Shown here piece after piece: positions 1-10,087 of a DNA stretch of 64,000 nt. Source of the stretch: Neobacillus dielmonensis (GTDB taxonomy: Bacteria; Bacillota; Bacilli; Bacillales; Cytobacillaceae); NCBI RefSeq assembly GCF_000612665.1, contig NZ_HG942078.1:34004-98003 (forward strand), given 5' to 3'. Below the pieces are notes generated by a model, which was not told the DNA's origin, ran no database searches, and was given only the letters and a program-made list of their open reading frames with translations. The position numbers and the translations under genes were made by a program. How positions within the stretch are numbered: the first letter of the stretch is position 1; each line of letters begins with the position of its first letter.

Positions 1-2665
1 TAATATCCTTAATTGCTTTGGCTTCACGAGTTATGGGTATTCCATTTTTATTTACTTTACCTACTTGATATATTTTTATAACTTCACCATTCACGATTTC
101 AACTTTGTCTGCATAACGATACGATTTGCTTCCATTCGGAGTACTATATCTATACTCTGTTACCATTCTACCATTTGTTGATGTAGTTTTAATATTTTCA
201 ATAGTAGTCTGATGCGCTGTTCCACCTTTTTTGCCATTCGGGTTCGGGATTGATTTAACCTTAGGACTCGTATTGACAGGCGGTCTTCTAAATGAAAAAG
301 ATCCTCCAAATCCTCCCCCACCAACATCTTCCATGTTTTTCCTTCCATCCGGATCAAAAAACCTTACAGGGTTATTGCTTACATAGGTATACCCATTCTG
401 CGTTATCGGATCGTCCTCATCACCTGGATTTGGGTCTACTGATAAAAACACCCCATGAGTCGGATGATAGTAGCGGGCCATGAGATAGTAGAGGCCTGTT
501 TCTTTATCGTACATGTATCCTGCAAAGGCAAACGAGTTATCGGTCGCAAGTCCTTGGGTTTCACTTTTTAAGACGTTCCCCCATGCATCGTAGTCATACT
601 TTGCCACGACATTGCCGCTTTGGTCGGTCATCTCGATCACATCGCCATGAGCGTTGTAGTGGTAGTAGAATATTTCGCCTTGAGTCTTCATTGCCAGACG
701 GGCGCCTTTTCCACCATAAATATACTGACGTAGAACATTACCGTTTGCGTCTGTTTCATAGAGGAGATTGATGCTATCGGCATCATAATGATATAGAGTA
801 ATTTGTCCATTGACATTTTTTTCGATTCGGCGGCCATCGTCGTCGTATTGGTAGGTGGCAAATGGAATGCTCTCGCCCATTTTGGTGATAGAAACTAGCT
901 GGTCGGCTTCATTCCATGCATATGTGTACTTTCCGTCTGACGTCCGATTGCCATTGGCATCATAGGTGATGGCCTCGTCTCCAAATGCCGTCAGCTGGTT
1001 GCCGGTGTTAAACGTGGCCGTCGTGTTAGAAGTGCTGCCATCGGGTTCGGTCACTTTGATACTTGTTCGATTGCTGAAACCGTCATAGGTGAATTCTTGA
1101 GTGGTGCCGTCTGGCCGTATTTCCTTTGTCAGTTGATTGACTTTGTCATATTGGTATCGGGTCACTTCCATGGTGGTCCCGACGTTACGCTCCACCGTGG
1201 CCCGGTTTCCATTTCCATCATAAGTATATTTTTCTGATGCGATGACCGTACCATCCGATTGGCCAATCGCCAGGTTGGTTACTTTTTGTGTCGCATCATA
1301 ACCAAACAGGGTTCCGACACCATTACCTGAGAGATAGGAAGTGACATTGCCGAACTCATCATAGCCAAAATCATAGGTCTGGTTGTCATCGACCACCTTC
1401 GTGTTTTGGTTTAGGCCGTCATACTCATAGGAAGTGGTTTTATTGTACGCGCCTTGAAGGATACTCAAGGTTTTCAGTTTATGGGATCCCGGATGATAGG
1501 ACCAAGATACGGTGCCGCCGCGGTCGGTCATGCTGGTGATGCGGTTGCCCACGTCATACTGTTTGTCTTGGATGATGCTGTTGACGGAATCGGTGACCCT
1601 TGTTTCATTGCCGTTGGCATCGTATTCGTAGGAGAAAGCGACCTTCCCATTACGCTTTAATTCCTTTACACGTTCAGCGGTGTCATACGTCCATTCCAGG
1701 TTGCTGCCATTGGGCAGATTGGTTTTGATTTGATTGCCATTTGCATCGTACTCATGAGTAATGACACGATTTAAGGGGTCAATAAATTTAACCAGCTTAT
1801 TGTCCACGTCATACTCATATGATACAATCTGAGATTTTCCATTGGCCTTAATGGTCTTTTGGGTGGTATTCCCATTGTCATCATAATGATAATCAACGGT
1901 GGTTGAATTGGGCAGGGTGGTTTTGGTCAATTGATTATCCAGATTGTATTCCATCTGTTTCGTATTCCCATTGGGGTCTGTTACCGATGTTTGATTTCCA
2001 TATTCGTCATAAGAATAGGTTGTCTTACGCCCTTGTTCATCCACTGAAGCAGTCATATAGTCATGGTTATTGTATTCGCTCTTTGTCAGAACATTTCCTT
2101 CCATAATCCGGATATCATCATACCAAACGGTTCCCGTATTATGGCCACGGAAAATTAAGTACACATACACTTTTGAAATTGGTTTGTCAGCTGGAATGGT
2201 AATGGCCCTGCGGTTCCAGTCCTTTGTTCCCATGGGAAAGGTTATCGGAAAGAATTTTTCGGTGCCATCTGTGTAGATGGGATAAACAAAAATGCCATAT
2301 TGGGTTTCTTCCTGTAGTCCATCAACATTCTTCGCATTGTCGGCCTTTGACACAGCGGTTACCGTCAAATCCTTGGCTACGGTCTGGTTGACATCCACAA
2401 TCTGCAAATAATGTTGGTCTGGGTCATTTACCGTATTCCGCTTAATGATTACCCCATTATTTCCTTGAAATCCGGCATCAATTTGCACAGGATTATCCGT
2501 TGACCGAAGCCATCCAACCGGTGGGCCATTTCCGTTTTCCTGATTTTCAAAACTGCTGTTAATAACAGGATTGTAAGAAGTAGAAACAGGCCCTTCCTCC
2601 AGTTGCACCTTGTCAAACCATGCCAATCCGGTTCCGGCTGAATTGTCGTGGGACAATAACAACAA
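1..2665 (-). pseudogene. 5'-truncated RHS/YD-repeat gene with distinct C-terminal toxin tip (continues past window edge)
   Basis: An open minus-strand frame runs from the window edge to a stop at 2666-2668 and has no usable start or ribosome site. It encodes the end of a carbohydrate-binding-like region, about twenty YD repeats and the RHS core ending in the DPxG motif near 340-350. From about 373 to 2660 it is nearly identical to the second copy at 3797-6084, at a constant offset of 3424 bp with no indels. After DPDG the tip is unrelated to the EndoU tip of the second copy. It reads roughly GGTAHQ, then RYADKVE, then QVGK and GIPITREAKAIKDI, a pattern I associate with restriction-endonuclease-like RHS toxin tips (inference, moderate). 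The abrupt 5' end inside the core and the missing signal peptide point to an orphan, probably silent, cassette rather than an expressed protein. The 3' end and any immunity gene lie outside the window. Confidence 0.8.
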
Positions 2666-2685
2666 TCACAAACGAATGAAGGCAA

Positions 2686-2729
2686 AATAAAAAAGATCTG
2701 AGTCCAGTAGAATACCGGACTCAGATCTT
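2686..2729 (-). terminator. Rho-independent terminator
   Basis: A perfect 13-bp inverted repeat (2693-2705 with 2717-2729) is followed on the minus strand by a T-rich tract. It lies between the immunity gene side and the truncated RHS fragment, so minus-strand transcription should stop before entering the orphan fragment. Confidence 0.8.
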
Positions 2730-2791
2730 AGAAGCTGCCTAAAAATATTTGTCTAACTTTATTGAGTCAGAACAAAATCTGTCCTTTTTAG

Positions 2792-2851
2792 GAAAAAAAC
2801 CATAAAACCGCTCGGGTTGCACTTATGCATTTCCCTATCCGGTTTTATGGT
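2792..2851 (-). terminator. Rho-independent terminator
   Basis: A perfect 12-bp inverted repeat (2799-2810 with 2840-2851) is followed on the minus strand by seven T. It is the middle of three terminators stacked in about 320 bp downstream of the immunity gene. The stretch 2852-2965 between hairpins shows no convincing gene. Confidence 0.75.
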
Positions 2852-2965
2852 AAAAGGCAATAATAGTATTGCCAGATATATTTTTCATACCTATTATTAT
2901 TTCTTGTCGTGCGAAGATTGTCGAACATTACTTACACAAGATTTTACATAGACACCTCCATCCCT

Positions 2966-3000
2966 AAAAACCAAAAGATGGCGGTTAAATAACCACCATC
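2966..3000 (-). terminator. Terminator of the RHS/immunity unit
   Basis: A 10-bp stem with one mismatch (2977-2986 with 2991-3000), followed on the minus strand by a T-rich run, sits just downstream of the immunity gene stop. Confidence 0.65.
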
Positions 3001-3049
3001 AATATGATATTATAGCTAGAAAAATACGTTTCTCACAAGACAAACACCT

Positions 3050-3298
3050 TTACCTAATTTGTTTACTTATTTCTTCCCAGAGTGATTTGTCCATTTCCAT
3101 GTATAATCCAGCTTCTTCAATTTTACTAAAAATATCTTTATCAACTGGTATATACTCTTGTTCAATGACACTGCAAATTGTTTCTAAAGCTATCCCCCAC
3201 TCTTCGTGTTCAATAAACTCTAATATATCTTTTTCATCTTTCAAAGGGAGATTTGTAATATTTTTTATTATTTCTTTTAAAAGATTATTTAATTCCAT
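3050..3298 (-). CDS. Immunity protein, MafI-like, paired with the EndoU-tip RHS
   Basis: This small acidic, helical protein of 82 residues (start at the ATG preceded by AGGAAG; a GTG three codons earlier is possible) begins 22 bp after the RHS stop. Its pattern of an amphipathic N-terminal helix, a central EHEEWGIALE stretch and a C-terminal MDKSLWEEI resembles the MafI-type immunity family. That family protects Neisseria against MafB toxins, some of which carry EndoU nuclease tips (established for the family). Position directly after the toxin tip is the classic immunity arrangement. Cytoplasmic; expected to bind and block the EndoU domain. The match is by eye; other small immunity families are possible. 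Confidence 0.65.
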   Translation of the reverse strand: MELNNLLKEIIKNITNLPLKDEKDILEFIEHEEWGIALETICSVIEQEYIPVDKDIFSKIEEAGLYMEMDKSLWEEISKQIR

Positions 3299-3320
3299 AA
3301 CATACACTTCCTAGACTAAA

Positions 3321-6287
3321 TTATTTAATAGGGAATGCAGTAATTATATCTTTTCCATCTGTAATTACCTTTATATTAATTCCATCCCTAATTCCTGTAA
3401 TCTCATATCTTTGTACACCGTTAAGAATTCTTCCCTTATTCCAATTTAGTTTAGGGTCAGTAGCTATATCAGATACATTGTGCATAACCTTTTCTGCATT
3501 CCAACTTTTAGGGAATAGTGTTTTTTTAGGGTCTCCAGTTCCAGGCCATAAATGCCCGCCACCTGTTTTATCTCCGTAAAGAATATGCTTTGTCCTTTGC
3601 TCACTAGCTATATTTACCAGTTCATCTTTACCCTTACTCTTAGGCTTAGGAAGTATTTTTTTAATGGTGTTTACTACTAACTTATTAGCGGCTTTTATGC
3701 GTGTTATTGCAAGCGTAGCTATGAACACGGCACCTTTAGTAATATCGTCAAAAGATAGTGGTCTATTTCCATTTGGATCAACCATTATAACCGGATTATT
3801 ATTTACATAACTATACCCATTTTGTGTAATTGGATCATCCCTATCACCAGGGAAAGGGTCTACCGACAGGAATACTCCGTGCGTCGGATGGTAGTAGCGG
3901 GCCATGAGATAGTAGAGGCCCGTTTCTTTATCGTACATGTATCCTGCATAGCCAAACGGATTATCGGTCGCAAGTCCTTGGGTTTCACTTTTTAAGACGT
4001 TCCCCCATGCATCGTAGTCATACTTTGCCACGACATTGCCGCTTTGGTCGGTCATCGTGATCACATCGCCATGAGCGTTGTAGTGGTAATATAAAATTTG
4101 TCCTTGGGACTTCATTGCCAGACGAACGCCATTTGCACCGTAGACATACTGACGAAGAACATTACCATTTGCATCGGTTTCATATAGGACATTTATGCTG
4201 TCTCCATCGTAATGGTAGCGGGTGATTTGACCGTTGGCATTCTTTTCGATCCGGCGGCCATCGTCGTCGTATTGGTAGGTGGCGAACGGTATGCTCTCGC
4301 CCTTTTTGGTGATAGAAATCAGCTGGTCGGCTTCATTCCATGCATATGTGTACTTTCCGTCTGACGTCCGATTGCCATTGGCATCATAGGTGATGGCCTC
4401 GTCTCCAAATGCCGTCAGCTGGTTGCCGGCGTTAAACGTGGCAGTCGTGGTCGAGGTGCTCCCATCGGGTTCGGTTACTTTGACACTTGTTCGATTACTG
4501 AAACCATCATAAGTGAATTCTTGGGTGGTACCATCTGGCCGTATTTCCTTTGTCAGTTGATTGACTTTGTCATATTGGTACCTAGCCACTTCCATGGCGG
4601 TCCCGACGTTACGCTCCACCGTGGCCCGGTTTCCATTTCCATCATAAGTATATTTTTCTGATGCGATGACCGTACCATCCGATTTACCGATATTAATGGT
4701 GGTCACCTTTTGCGTGGCATCATAACCAAACAAGGTACCTACACCATTACCTGAGAGATAGGAAGCGATATTGCCGAACTCATCATAGCCAAAATTATAC
4801 GTCTGGTTGTCATCGACCACCTTCGTGTTTTGGTTTAGGCCATCATACTCATAGGAAGTGGTTTTATTGTACGTGCCTTGAAGGGTATTCAAGGTTTTCA
4901 GTTTATGGGAACCCGGATGATAGGACCAAGATATGGTGCCGCCGCGGTCGGTCACGCTGGTGATGCGGTTGCCCACGTCATACTGTTTGTCTTGGATGAT
5001 GCTGTTGACGGAATCGGTGACCTTTGTTTCATTGCCGTTGGCATCGTATTCGTAGGAGAAAGCGACCTTCCCATTACGCTTTAATTCCTTTACACGTTCA
5101 GCGGTGTCATACGTCCATTCCAGGTTGCTGCCATTGGGCAGATTGGTTTTGATTTGATTGCCATTTGCATCGTACTCATGAGTAATGACACGATTTAAGG
5201 GGTCAATAAATTTAACCAGCTTATTGTCCACGTCATACTCATATGATACAATCTGAGATTTTCCATTGGCCTTAATGGTCTTTTGGGTGGTATTCCCATT
5301 GTCATCATAATGATAATCAACGGTGGTTGAATTGGGCAGGGTGGTTTTGGTCAATTGATTATCCAGATTGTATTCCATCTGTTTCGTATTCCCATTGGGG
5401 TCTGTTACCGATGTTTGATTTCCATATTCGTCATAAGAATAGGTTGTCTTACGCCCTTGTTCATCCACTGAAGCAGTCATATAATCATGGTTATTGTATT
5501 CGCTCTTTGTCAGAACATTTCCTTCCATAATCCGGATATCATCATACCAAACGGTTCCCGTATTATGGCCACGGAATATTAAGTACACATACACTTTTGA
5601 AATAGGTTTGTCAGCTGGAATGGTAATAGCCCTGCGATTCCAATCCTTTGTCCCCATGGGAAAGGTCATAGGAAAGAACTTTTCAGTGCTATCTGCGTAG
5701 ATGGGATACACAAAGATGCCATATTGCGCTTCTTCCTGCAGCCCCCTTGCATTCTTCACATTGTCGGCCTTTGACATGGCGGTTACCGTCAATTCTTTGG
5801 CTATGGTTTGGTTGACATCCACAATCTGCAAATAATGTTGGTCTGGGTCATTTACCGTATTCCGCTTAATGATTACCCCATTATTTCCTTGAAATCCGGC
5901 ATCAATTTGCCCAGGATTATCCGTTGACCGAAGCCATCCAACCGGTGGGCCATTTCCGTTTTCCTGCTTTTCAAAACTGCTGTTAATAACCGGATTGTAA
6001 GAAGTAGAAACAGACCCTTCCTCCAGTTGCACCTTGTCAAACCATGCCAATCCGGTTCCGGCTGCATTGTCGTGGGACAATAACATTTCGACCTTGATCT
6101 GTGTGGTATCAGATTCCGTTTGAAAAGTGATTTGCCTTCTGGTCCAATCCTGTGTTCCAGTCATAAATTGGTCTGTGATGTAAGTAGGTTGCAATTGTGC
6201 ATTTAATAAAGTAACCCGCATAAATGCTTGAGAGTTGTTTACCACTTCTTGGGTTTTTATCCATCCACCCTCTCTTGTTGTAAACAA
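3321..6287 (-). CDS. RHS/YD-repeat protein with C-terminal EndoU-like RNase toxin, 5'-truncated
   Basis: The frame has 988 residues: a carbohydrate-binding-like N-terminal region (about 1-270) with two similar jelly-roll-type segments, YD repeats (about 270-830), an RHS core ending in DPNGN near 845, a linker, and a 100-residue tip. The tip has HILYGDKTGGGH, KSWN and a final TAFPIK, typical of bacterial EndoU ribonucleases. RHS shells encapsulate the toxin, which is released to cut RNA in competing cells (family knowledge). Oddities: the only available start is TTG at 6287, inside the T-tract of the galU terminator, with an in-frame stop four codons upstream. There is no ribosome site, signal peptide or secretion domain, whereas full-length Bacillus WapA-type proteins are over twice as long. 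It is therefore probably a displaced 3' cassette that needs recombination with a full-length gene to be expressed. The immunity gene follows. Confidence 0.8.
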   Translation of the reverse strand: MFTTREGGWIKTQEVVNNSQAFMRVTLLNAQLQPTYITDQFMTGTQDWTRRQITFQTESDTTQIKVEMLLSHDNAAGTGLAWFDKVQLEEGSVSTSYNPVINSSFEKQENGNGPPVGWLRSTDNPGQIDAGFQGNNGVIIKRNTVNDPDQHYLQIVDVNQTIAKELTVTAMSKADNVKNARGLQEEAQYGIFVYPIYADSTEKFFPMTFPMGTKDWNRRAITIPADKPISKVYVYLIFRGHNTGTVWYDDIRIMEGNVLTKSEYNNHDYMTASVDEQGRKTTYSYDEYGNQTSVTDPNGNTKQMEYNLDNQLTKTTLPNSTTVDYHYDDNGNTTQKTIKANGKSQIVSYEYDVDNKLVKFIDPLNRVITHEYDANGNQIKTNLPNGSNLEWTYDTAERVKELKRNGKVAFSYEYDANGNETKVTDSVNSIIQDKQYDVGNRITSVTDRGGTISWSYHPGSHKLKTLNTLQGTYNKTTSYEYDGLNQNTKVVDDNQTYNFGYDEFGNIASYLSGNGVGTLFGYDATQKVTTINIGKSDGTVIASEKYTYDGNGNRATVERNVGTAMEVARYQYDKVNQLTKEIRPDGTTQEFTYDGFSNRTSVKVTEPDGSTSTTTATFNAGNQLTAFGDEAITYDANGNRTSDGKYTYAWNEADQLISITKKGESIPFATYQYDDDGRRIEKNANGQITRYHYDGDSINVLYETDANGNVLRQYVYGANGVRLAMKSQGQILYYHYNAHGDVITMTDQSGNVVAKYDYDAWGNVLKSETQGLATDNPFGYAGYMYDKETGLYYLMARYYHPTHGVFLSVDPFPGDRDDPITQNGYSYVNNNPVIMVDPNGNRPLSFDDITKGAVFIATLAITRIKAANKLVVNTIKKILPKPKSKGKDELVNIASEQRTKHILYGDKTGGGHLWPGTGDPKKTLFPKSWNAEKVMHNVSDIATDPKLNWNKGRILNGVQRYEITGIRDGINIKVITDGKDIITAFPIK
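3797..6084. repeat. Second copy of a ~2.3-kb RHS core direct repeat (first copy 373-2660)
   Basis: Coordinates 373-2660 and 3797-6084 align without gaps at a constant 3424-bp offset, with scattered substitutions. Homology ends abruptly at both sides: at the DPxG boundary of the toxin tip, and at about 2660/6084 in the carbohydrate-binding-like region. It is a ready substrate for homologous exchange of toxin tips. Confidence 0.9.
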
Positions 6288-6325
6288 AAACCCCCATTAT
6301 CGTCATTGAGGACAATAAGGGGGTT
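6282..6325 (-). terminator. galU terminator
   Basis: An inverted repeat (6289-6304 with 6311-6325, one mismatch, 6-nt loop) is followed on the minus strand by five T. It ends the galU transcript and overlaps the first codons of the truncated RHS frame. Confidence 0.85.
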
Positions 6326-6339
6326 CACTGTTTAAAGGT

Positions 6340-7215
6340 TTATTCATTTTTCTCCAATTGACTTGCCATGAATTGTAACAATTGGTCTCTTATTTCATCG
6401 TTTTGCAGGGCAAATTCGATGGTTGTTTCGATAAAACCAAGTTTTTCCCCGACGTCATACCTTCTGCCTTCAAATTCATAAGCAAACACGCGTTGGATAT
6501 GGTTGAGATTTTGGATGGCATCCGTTAATTGGATTTCGCCGCCGGCCCCTATTTCTTGTTTTTCTAAAAACATAAAGATTTCAGGGGTGAAGATATATCT
6601 TCCGATAATGGCCAAATTAGAAGGAGCTGTTCCTAGTTTTGGCTTTTCAACAAAGTTTCGAACTTGATAGGACCTGCCATTTTGCTCAATCGGATCGATT
6701 ACTCCATATCGATGTGTTTCTTCTTCTGGTACCTGTTTAACACCTATAACAGAGGAATGAGTCTTGTCATACAAATTAATTAATTGTTTTAAACAAGGTG
6801 TTTCCGCTTGAACAATGTCGTCACCAAGTAATACGGCAAAAGGTTCATTTCCTATGAAATTCCGGGCACACCATACCGCATGGCCAAGCCCTTTTGGTTC
6901 TTTTTGTCGTATATAGTGAATGTCAGCCATTTTGGAGGGCTCCTGAACCTTCTCTAATAAATCAAGTTTATTTTTATTGATCAATGTTTGCTCTAGCTCA
7001 TAAGCATAATCAAAGTGGTCTTCTATTGCTCTTTTTCCTTTACCAGTAACAATAATGATATCCTCAATACCAGATTCGACCGCTTCTTCTACTATATATT
7101 GAATCGTCGGTTTATCTACGATTGGGAGCATCTCTTTTGGCATGGCTTTGGTTGCAGGTAAAAAGCGGGTGCCCAAACCTGCTGCAGGGATAATCGCCTT
7201 TTTTATTTTCTTCAT
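6340..7215 (-). CDS. galU: UTP-glucose-1-phosphate uridylyltransferase
   Basis: The protein makes UDP-glucose from UTP and glucose-1-phosphate for teichoic acid glucosylation, glycolipid and exopolysaccharide synthesis in the cytoplasm. Its 291 residues match the usual length of Bacillus GtaB. The N-terminus has the nucleotidyltransferase signature [19 protein letters not shown] (residues 11-29), followed by [16 protein letters not shown] carries the metal-binding Asp and NFVEKPK lies further on. I chose the ATG at 7213-7215, about 12 nt after AGGAGG; the longer frame adds 17 residues that overlap this ribosome site. It has its own terminator and lies downstream of the secreted peptidase gene, so it may be a single-gene unit. 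Confidence 0.96.
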   Translation of the reverse strand: MKKIKKAIIPAAGLGTRFLPATKAMPKEMLPIVDKPTIQYIVEEAVESGIEDIIIVTGKGKRAIEDHFDYAYELEQTLINKNKLDLLEKVQEPSKMADIHYIRQKEPKGLGHAVWCARNFIGNEPFAVLLGDDIVQAETPCLKQLINLYDKTHSSVIGVKQVPEEETHRYGVIDPIEQNGRSYQVRNFVEKPKLGTAPSNLAIIGRYIFTPEIFMFLEKQEIGAGGEIQLTDAIQNLNHIQRVFAYEFEGRRYDVGEKLGFIETTIEFALQNDEIRDQLLQFMASQLEKNE

Positions 7216-7335
7216 CAACTCTCGACCTTTCCTCCTTTTAATTATCCTGTGAGAAAGGACATTCATCAGGTTTAATAGGGTTATTTTTCCATAATCAAAT
7301 AAATTATTTCATAAGAAACAAGAACATGTCAAAAT

Positions 7336-9963
7336 TTATTTTCCATTTGAAAATATTACGGTTGCGGGTGCTAACGTAGTGACGCTGCCATTTTCTCCAG
7401 TTTCTTTTATGGAAATGGTATGACTCCCATCAGTATATTTTGTTGTATCAATTAAATAATGAAAGCCGGCATTCGCATTTTTAAACTCAGGAAAAGCCGC
7501 CTTAACATCTGGACGTCCATCACCATAAATCGCTTGTCCTGCTGCCTGCCCGTCTACTAATACTTCAATCTTGGAAACCCCAGCTACATCTAAATACCAG
7601 CCTGACACTTGGGAAGTGCCATTCATATTGATTCCAGATGCAGGGGCGTCTAGATACCCTTTAACATTTGAAATGGTAATGGTTACGGCCGGCAAGGTAG
7701 TGACACGGCCATTTCCGCCATTTTCTCTAATAACAATGGAATGGATACCATCATTCCATCCTGTTGTATCTAAGTCATAATGAAAACCGCCATTCGCATT
7801 CTTATAATCCGGGAAGGCATGTTTGACATCCAATCTTTGGTCACCATAAACGGCTTGGCCTGCTACCTGTCCGTCAACGACTATTTCAATCTTTGACACA
7901 CCGCTTCCATCTAGAAACCAGCCTGATACGTTCGTGACTCCTTTTGCGTTGGAACCAACCGCTGGAGCATCCAAATATCCTTTTACTTCATTCGAAAAAC
8001 TTACCTTTATATCCGGCAATGTTGTGGTTCGTCCATTAATTGCTGTTTCTTTAACAGTAATGGTATGAGTCCCGTTATTGAATCTTGTTGTATCCAATAG
8101 ATAATGGAAACCTGAATGAGCGTTAGTAAACTCAGGATAAGCCCGGTTGACGTCTTCTCTTTCATCCCCATAATCCGCTGTACCTGCCACTTGTCCATCC
8201 ACTAGAACTTCAATCTTTGATACTTCACCAATATCCAAGTACCAGCCTGATATAGTGTTTTTCCCTTTTAGTGTGGTATTTGATGCCGGCTGATCTAAAT
8301 AGCCTTTAACGTTTGAGAAGGATACCGGTACAGACGGCAATGTCGTTACACGCCCATTTGTTCCCGTTTCTCTTAAGGTAATTTCATGTGAGCCGTCACT
8401 ATATTTGGTTGTATCCAGAGCATAATGGAAGCCGGCACTGCCGTTGTCATATTCAGGAAATGCTGTTTTTACATCTGGTCTTGAATCTCCATAGACCGCT
8501 TGGCCGGCCACTTCCCCATCGACGAGAACTTCTACTTTAGAAGTGCCGCTTTCATCCAAGAACCAGCCAGAAATGGTATAGTTTCCTTTCAAACTGTTTC
8601 CTGAAAATAAATTATCTAAATACCCTTTTACATTTGCTATCGTTATATTCTTTACTGGCAATGTGATTTCCCGGCCAGTTGCACTTGTTTCTTTAACCGT
8701 AATCGTGTGGTTCCCGTCATTATATTGTGATGTATCCAATGCATAATGGAAGCCGGCATTCCCATTATTGTATTCAGGATAGGCTTTTTTCACATCTGGT
8801 CTGGCATCTCCATATACCGCTTGCCCCGCCAACGCTCCATCAAGAAGAACTTCTACTTTCGAAACGCCACTTTCATCAAGAAACCAGCCTGATACGTTAT
8901 GTACGCCTTTTATACTAATATGCTCAGCAGGACTGTCAAGAACTCCATGAGTATTAGATATAGAAAAAGTTCGTTCAGGTAATGTCGTCACATATCCATT
9001 TTTCCCAGTTTCCCTTATTGCAACGGTATGATTGCCCCCGGCTAAAGTGGATATATTCAAGAGATAGTGAAAACCTGCATTCCCATTTTGGTATTGGGGA
9101 TATGCATTTTGCACATCCGGCCTCGAATCCCCATAAACCGCCTGGCCAACCACTCTACCATCCACTAAAACTTCTACCTTCGAAACACCGGTCTCATCTA
9201 AAAACCACCCAGATAGGTTATAGTTGGTATTGATTCTTATACCTGGTGCAGGACTATCGAGCATGCCAATGGAAGAAGAATAAGTCATTGCCTGTCTGCC
9301 AAATTGTTCCCATCCACGTAAAAAAGCACTACGGGATACTTTACGATTTTTTATGTTTGCTAGCGGGTCGTTAAAGTAAACATAATTGTTATCATACCCC
9401 GTTAATACCACACTGTGTTCATGATAAGTCATCGTTAACGGACCAATCGGTGTTTGGATGGTTTGCCATTGGCTGCTAGGCACCGTATCAAATGTGCTTG
9501 TTGTAATAACCCAAACTGGCTTGCCACGGTCTAACTGGCTTAAGATGGCATCAAACGAATTTCCTGTTAAATCTATCATATTCGTATATTGGCTTGCCAG
9601 CTGATAAACTGGGCCATGATAAGCCGAGTATCCAATAGAGCGGCCAGTAATATCACCTACAAAGCCAGTGTTGGGGTTTCCCCAGTATATCGTGCCTCCA
9701 ACATTACGATATGGTGTAGGATCTTTCTTCACTTGATTGGCGAGTGTCATTTTGTCTACCAGAATTCCCTTATATCGAAAGAGCATAGCTAAACTAGTGA
9801 CTTCACAGCCATTTTTTAATTCTGGCAATTGGGAAATCAAAGGAACATTTAGCGGACCCTGCGCATATGTCGATGATGGAACCGATAAACAACAGGTAAA
9901 CAGTATCCCCAGCATGAAGATAAAAGGAAGAATTCCATTTTTACCAATATTCAATTTTTTCAA
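7336..9963 (-). CDS. Secreted C39-like cysteine peptidase with six Ig-like repeats
   Basis: Residues 1-35 form a signal peptide ending near STYA. Residues about 38-230 are a peptidase-C39-like domain: NGCEVTS holds the presumed catalytic Cys, YHEHSVVLTGYD the His and FNDP the third catalytic position. Six tandem repeats of about 105 residues fill the rest, each starting G-x-LD and containing SGWFLDxSGxSKxEVLVDG, GDxRPDV, NAGFHYxLDT and HTIxVxETxxNG. Such repeats probably bind cell wall or surface carbohydrate; this is inference, since no anchor motif is seen. A TTG at 9961-9963 abuts AGGAG, so the TTG three codons later (9952-9954), 9 nt from AGGAG, is the likelier start. The repeats differ enough at DNA level to be old. 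The substrate is unknown: processing of secreted peptides or peptidoglycan cross-links are both conceivable. Confidence 0.82.
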   Translation of the reverse strand: MKKLNIGKNGILPFIFMLGILFTCCLSVPSSTYAQGPLNVPLISQLPELKNGCEVTSLAMLFRYKGILVDKMTLANQVKKDPTPYRNVGGTIYWGNPNTGFVGDITGRSIGYSAYHGPVYQLASQYTNMIDLTGNSFDAILSQLDRGKPVWVITTSTFDTVPSSQWQTIQTPIGPLTMTYHEHSVVLTGYDNNYVYFNDPLANIKNRKVSRSAFLRGWEQFGRQAMTYSSSIGMLDSPAPGIRINTNYNLSGWFLDETGVSKVEVLVDGRVVGQAVYGDSRPDVQNAYPQYQNGNAGFHYLLNISTLAGGNHTVAIRETGKNGYVTTLPERTFSISNTHGVLDSPAEHISIKGVHNVSGWFLDESGVSKVEVLLDGALAGQAVYGDARPDVKKAYPEYNNGNAGFHYALDTSQYNDGNHTITVKETSATGREITLPVKNITIANVKGYLDNLFSGNSLKGNYTISGWFLDESGTSKVEVLVDGEVAGQAVYGDSRPDVKTAFPEYDNGSAGFHYALDTTKYSDGSHEITLRETGTNGRVTTLPSVPVSFSNVKGYLDQPASNTTLKGKNTISGWYLDIGEVSKIEVLVDGQVAGTADYGDEREDVNRAYPEFTNAHSGFHYLLDTTRFNNGTHTITVKETAINGRTTTLPDIKVSFSNEVKGYLDAPAVGSNAKGVTNVSGWFLDGSGVSKIEIVVDGQVAGQAVYGDQRLDVKHAFPDYKNANGGFHYDLDTTGWNDGIHSIVIRENGGNGRVTTLPAVTITISNVKGYLDAPASGINMNGTSQVSGWYLDVAGVSKIEVLVDGQAAGQAIYGDGRPDVKAAFPEFKNANAGFHYLIDTTKYTDGSHTISIKETGENGSVTTLAPATVIFSNGK

Positions 9964-10087
9964 CTCCTACGATTCTCTTGTGAAAATGTAACGAAAGATC
10001 GTTGCAACTATTATTCTAGCAAGAATAACTCGTTATACAAAGATATTTTCACAAAATTCATAGAATGAACCTAACCTCTTTCTTATG

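Noticed and set aside
2686..3000. Insertion-sequence remnant suggested by several inverted repeats
   Set aside because: Each repeat has its own stem and a T-tract on the same strand, which is better explained by stacked terminators; no target duplication or transposase is seen.
1454..5700. Many plus-strand ORFs of 60-70 codons inside both RHS copies
   Set aside because: They are duplicated in the same antisense positions in both copies and lack ribosome sites; they are shadows of the RHS frame.
7336..9300. CRISPR-like or tandem DNA repeats
   Set aside because: The regularity comes from six diverged protein repeats within one frame.
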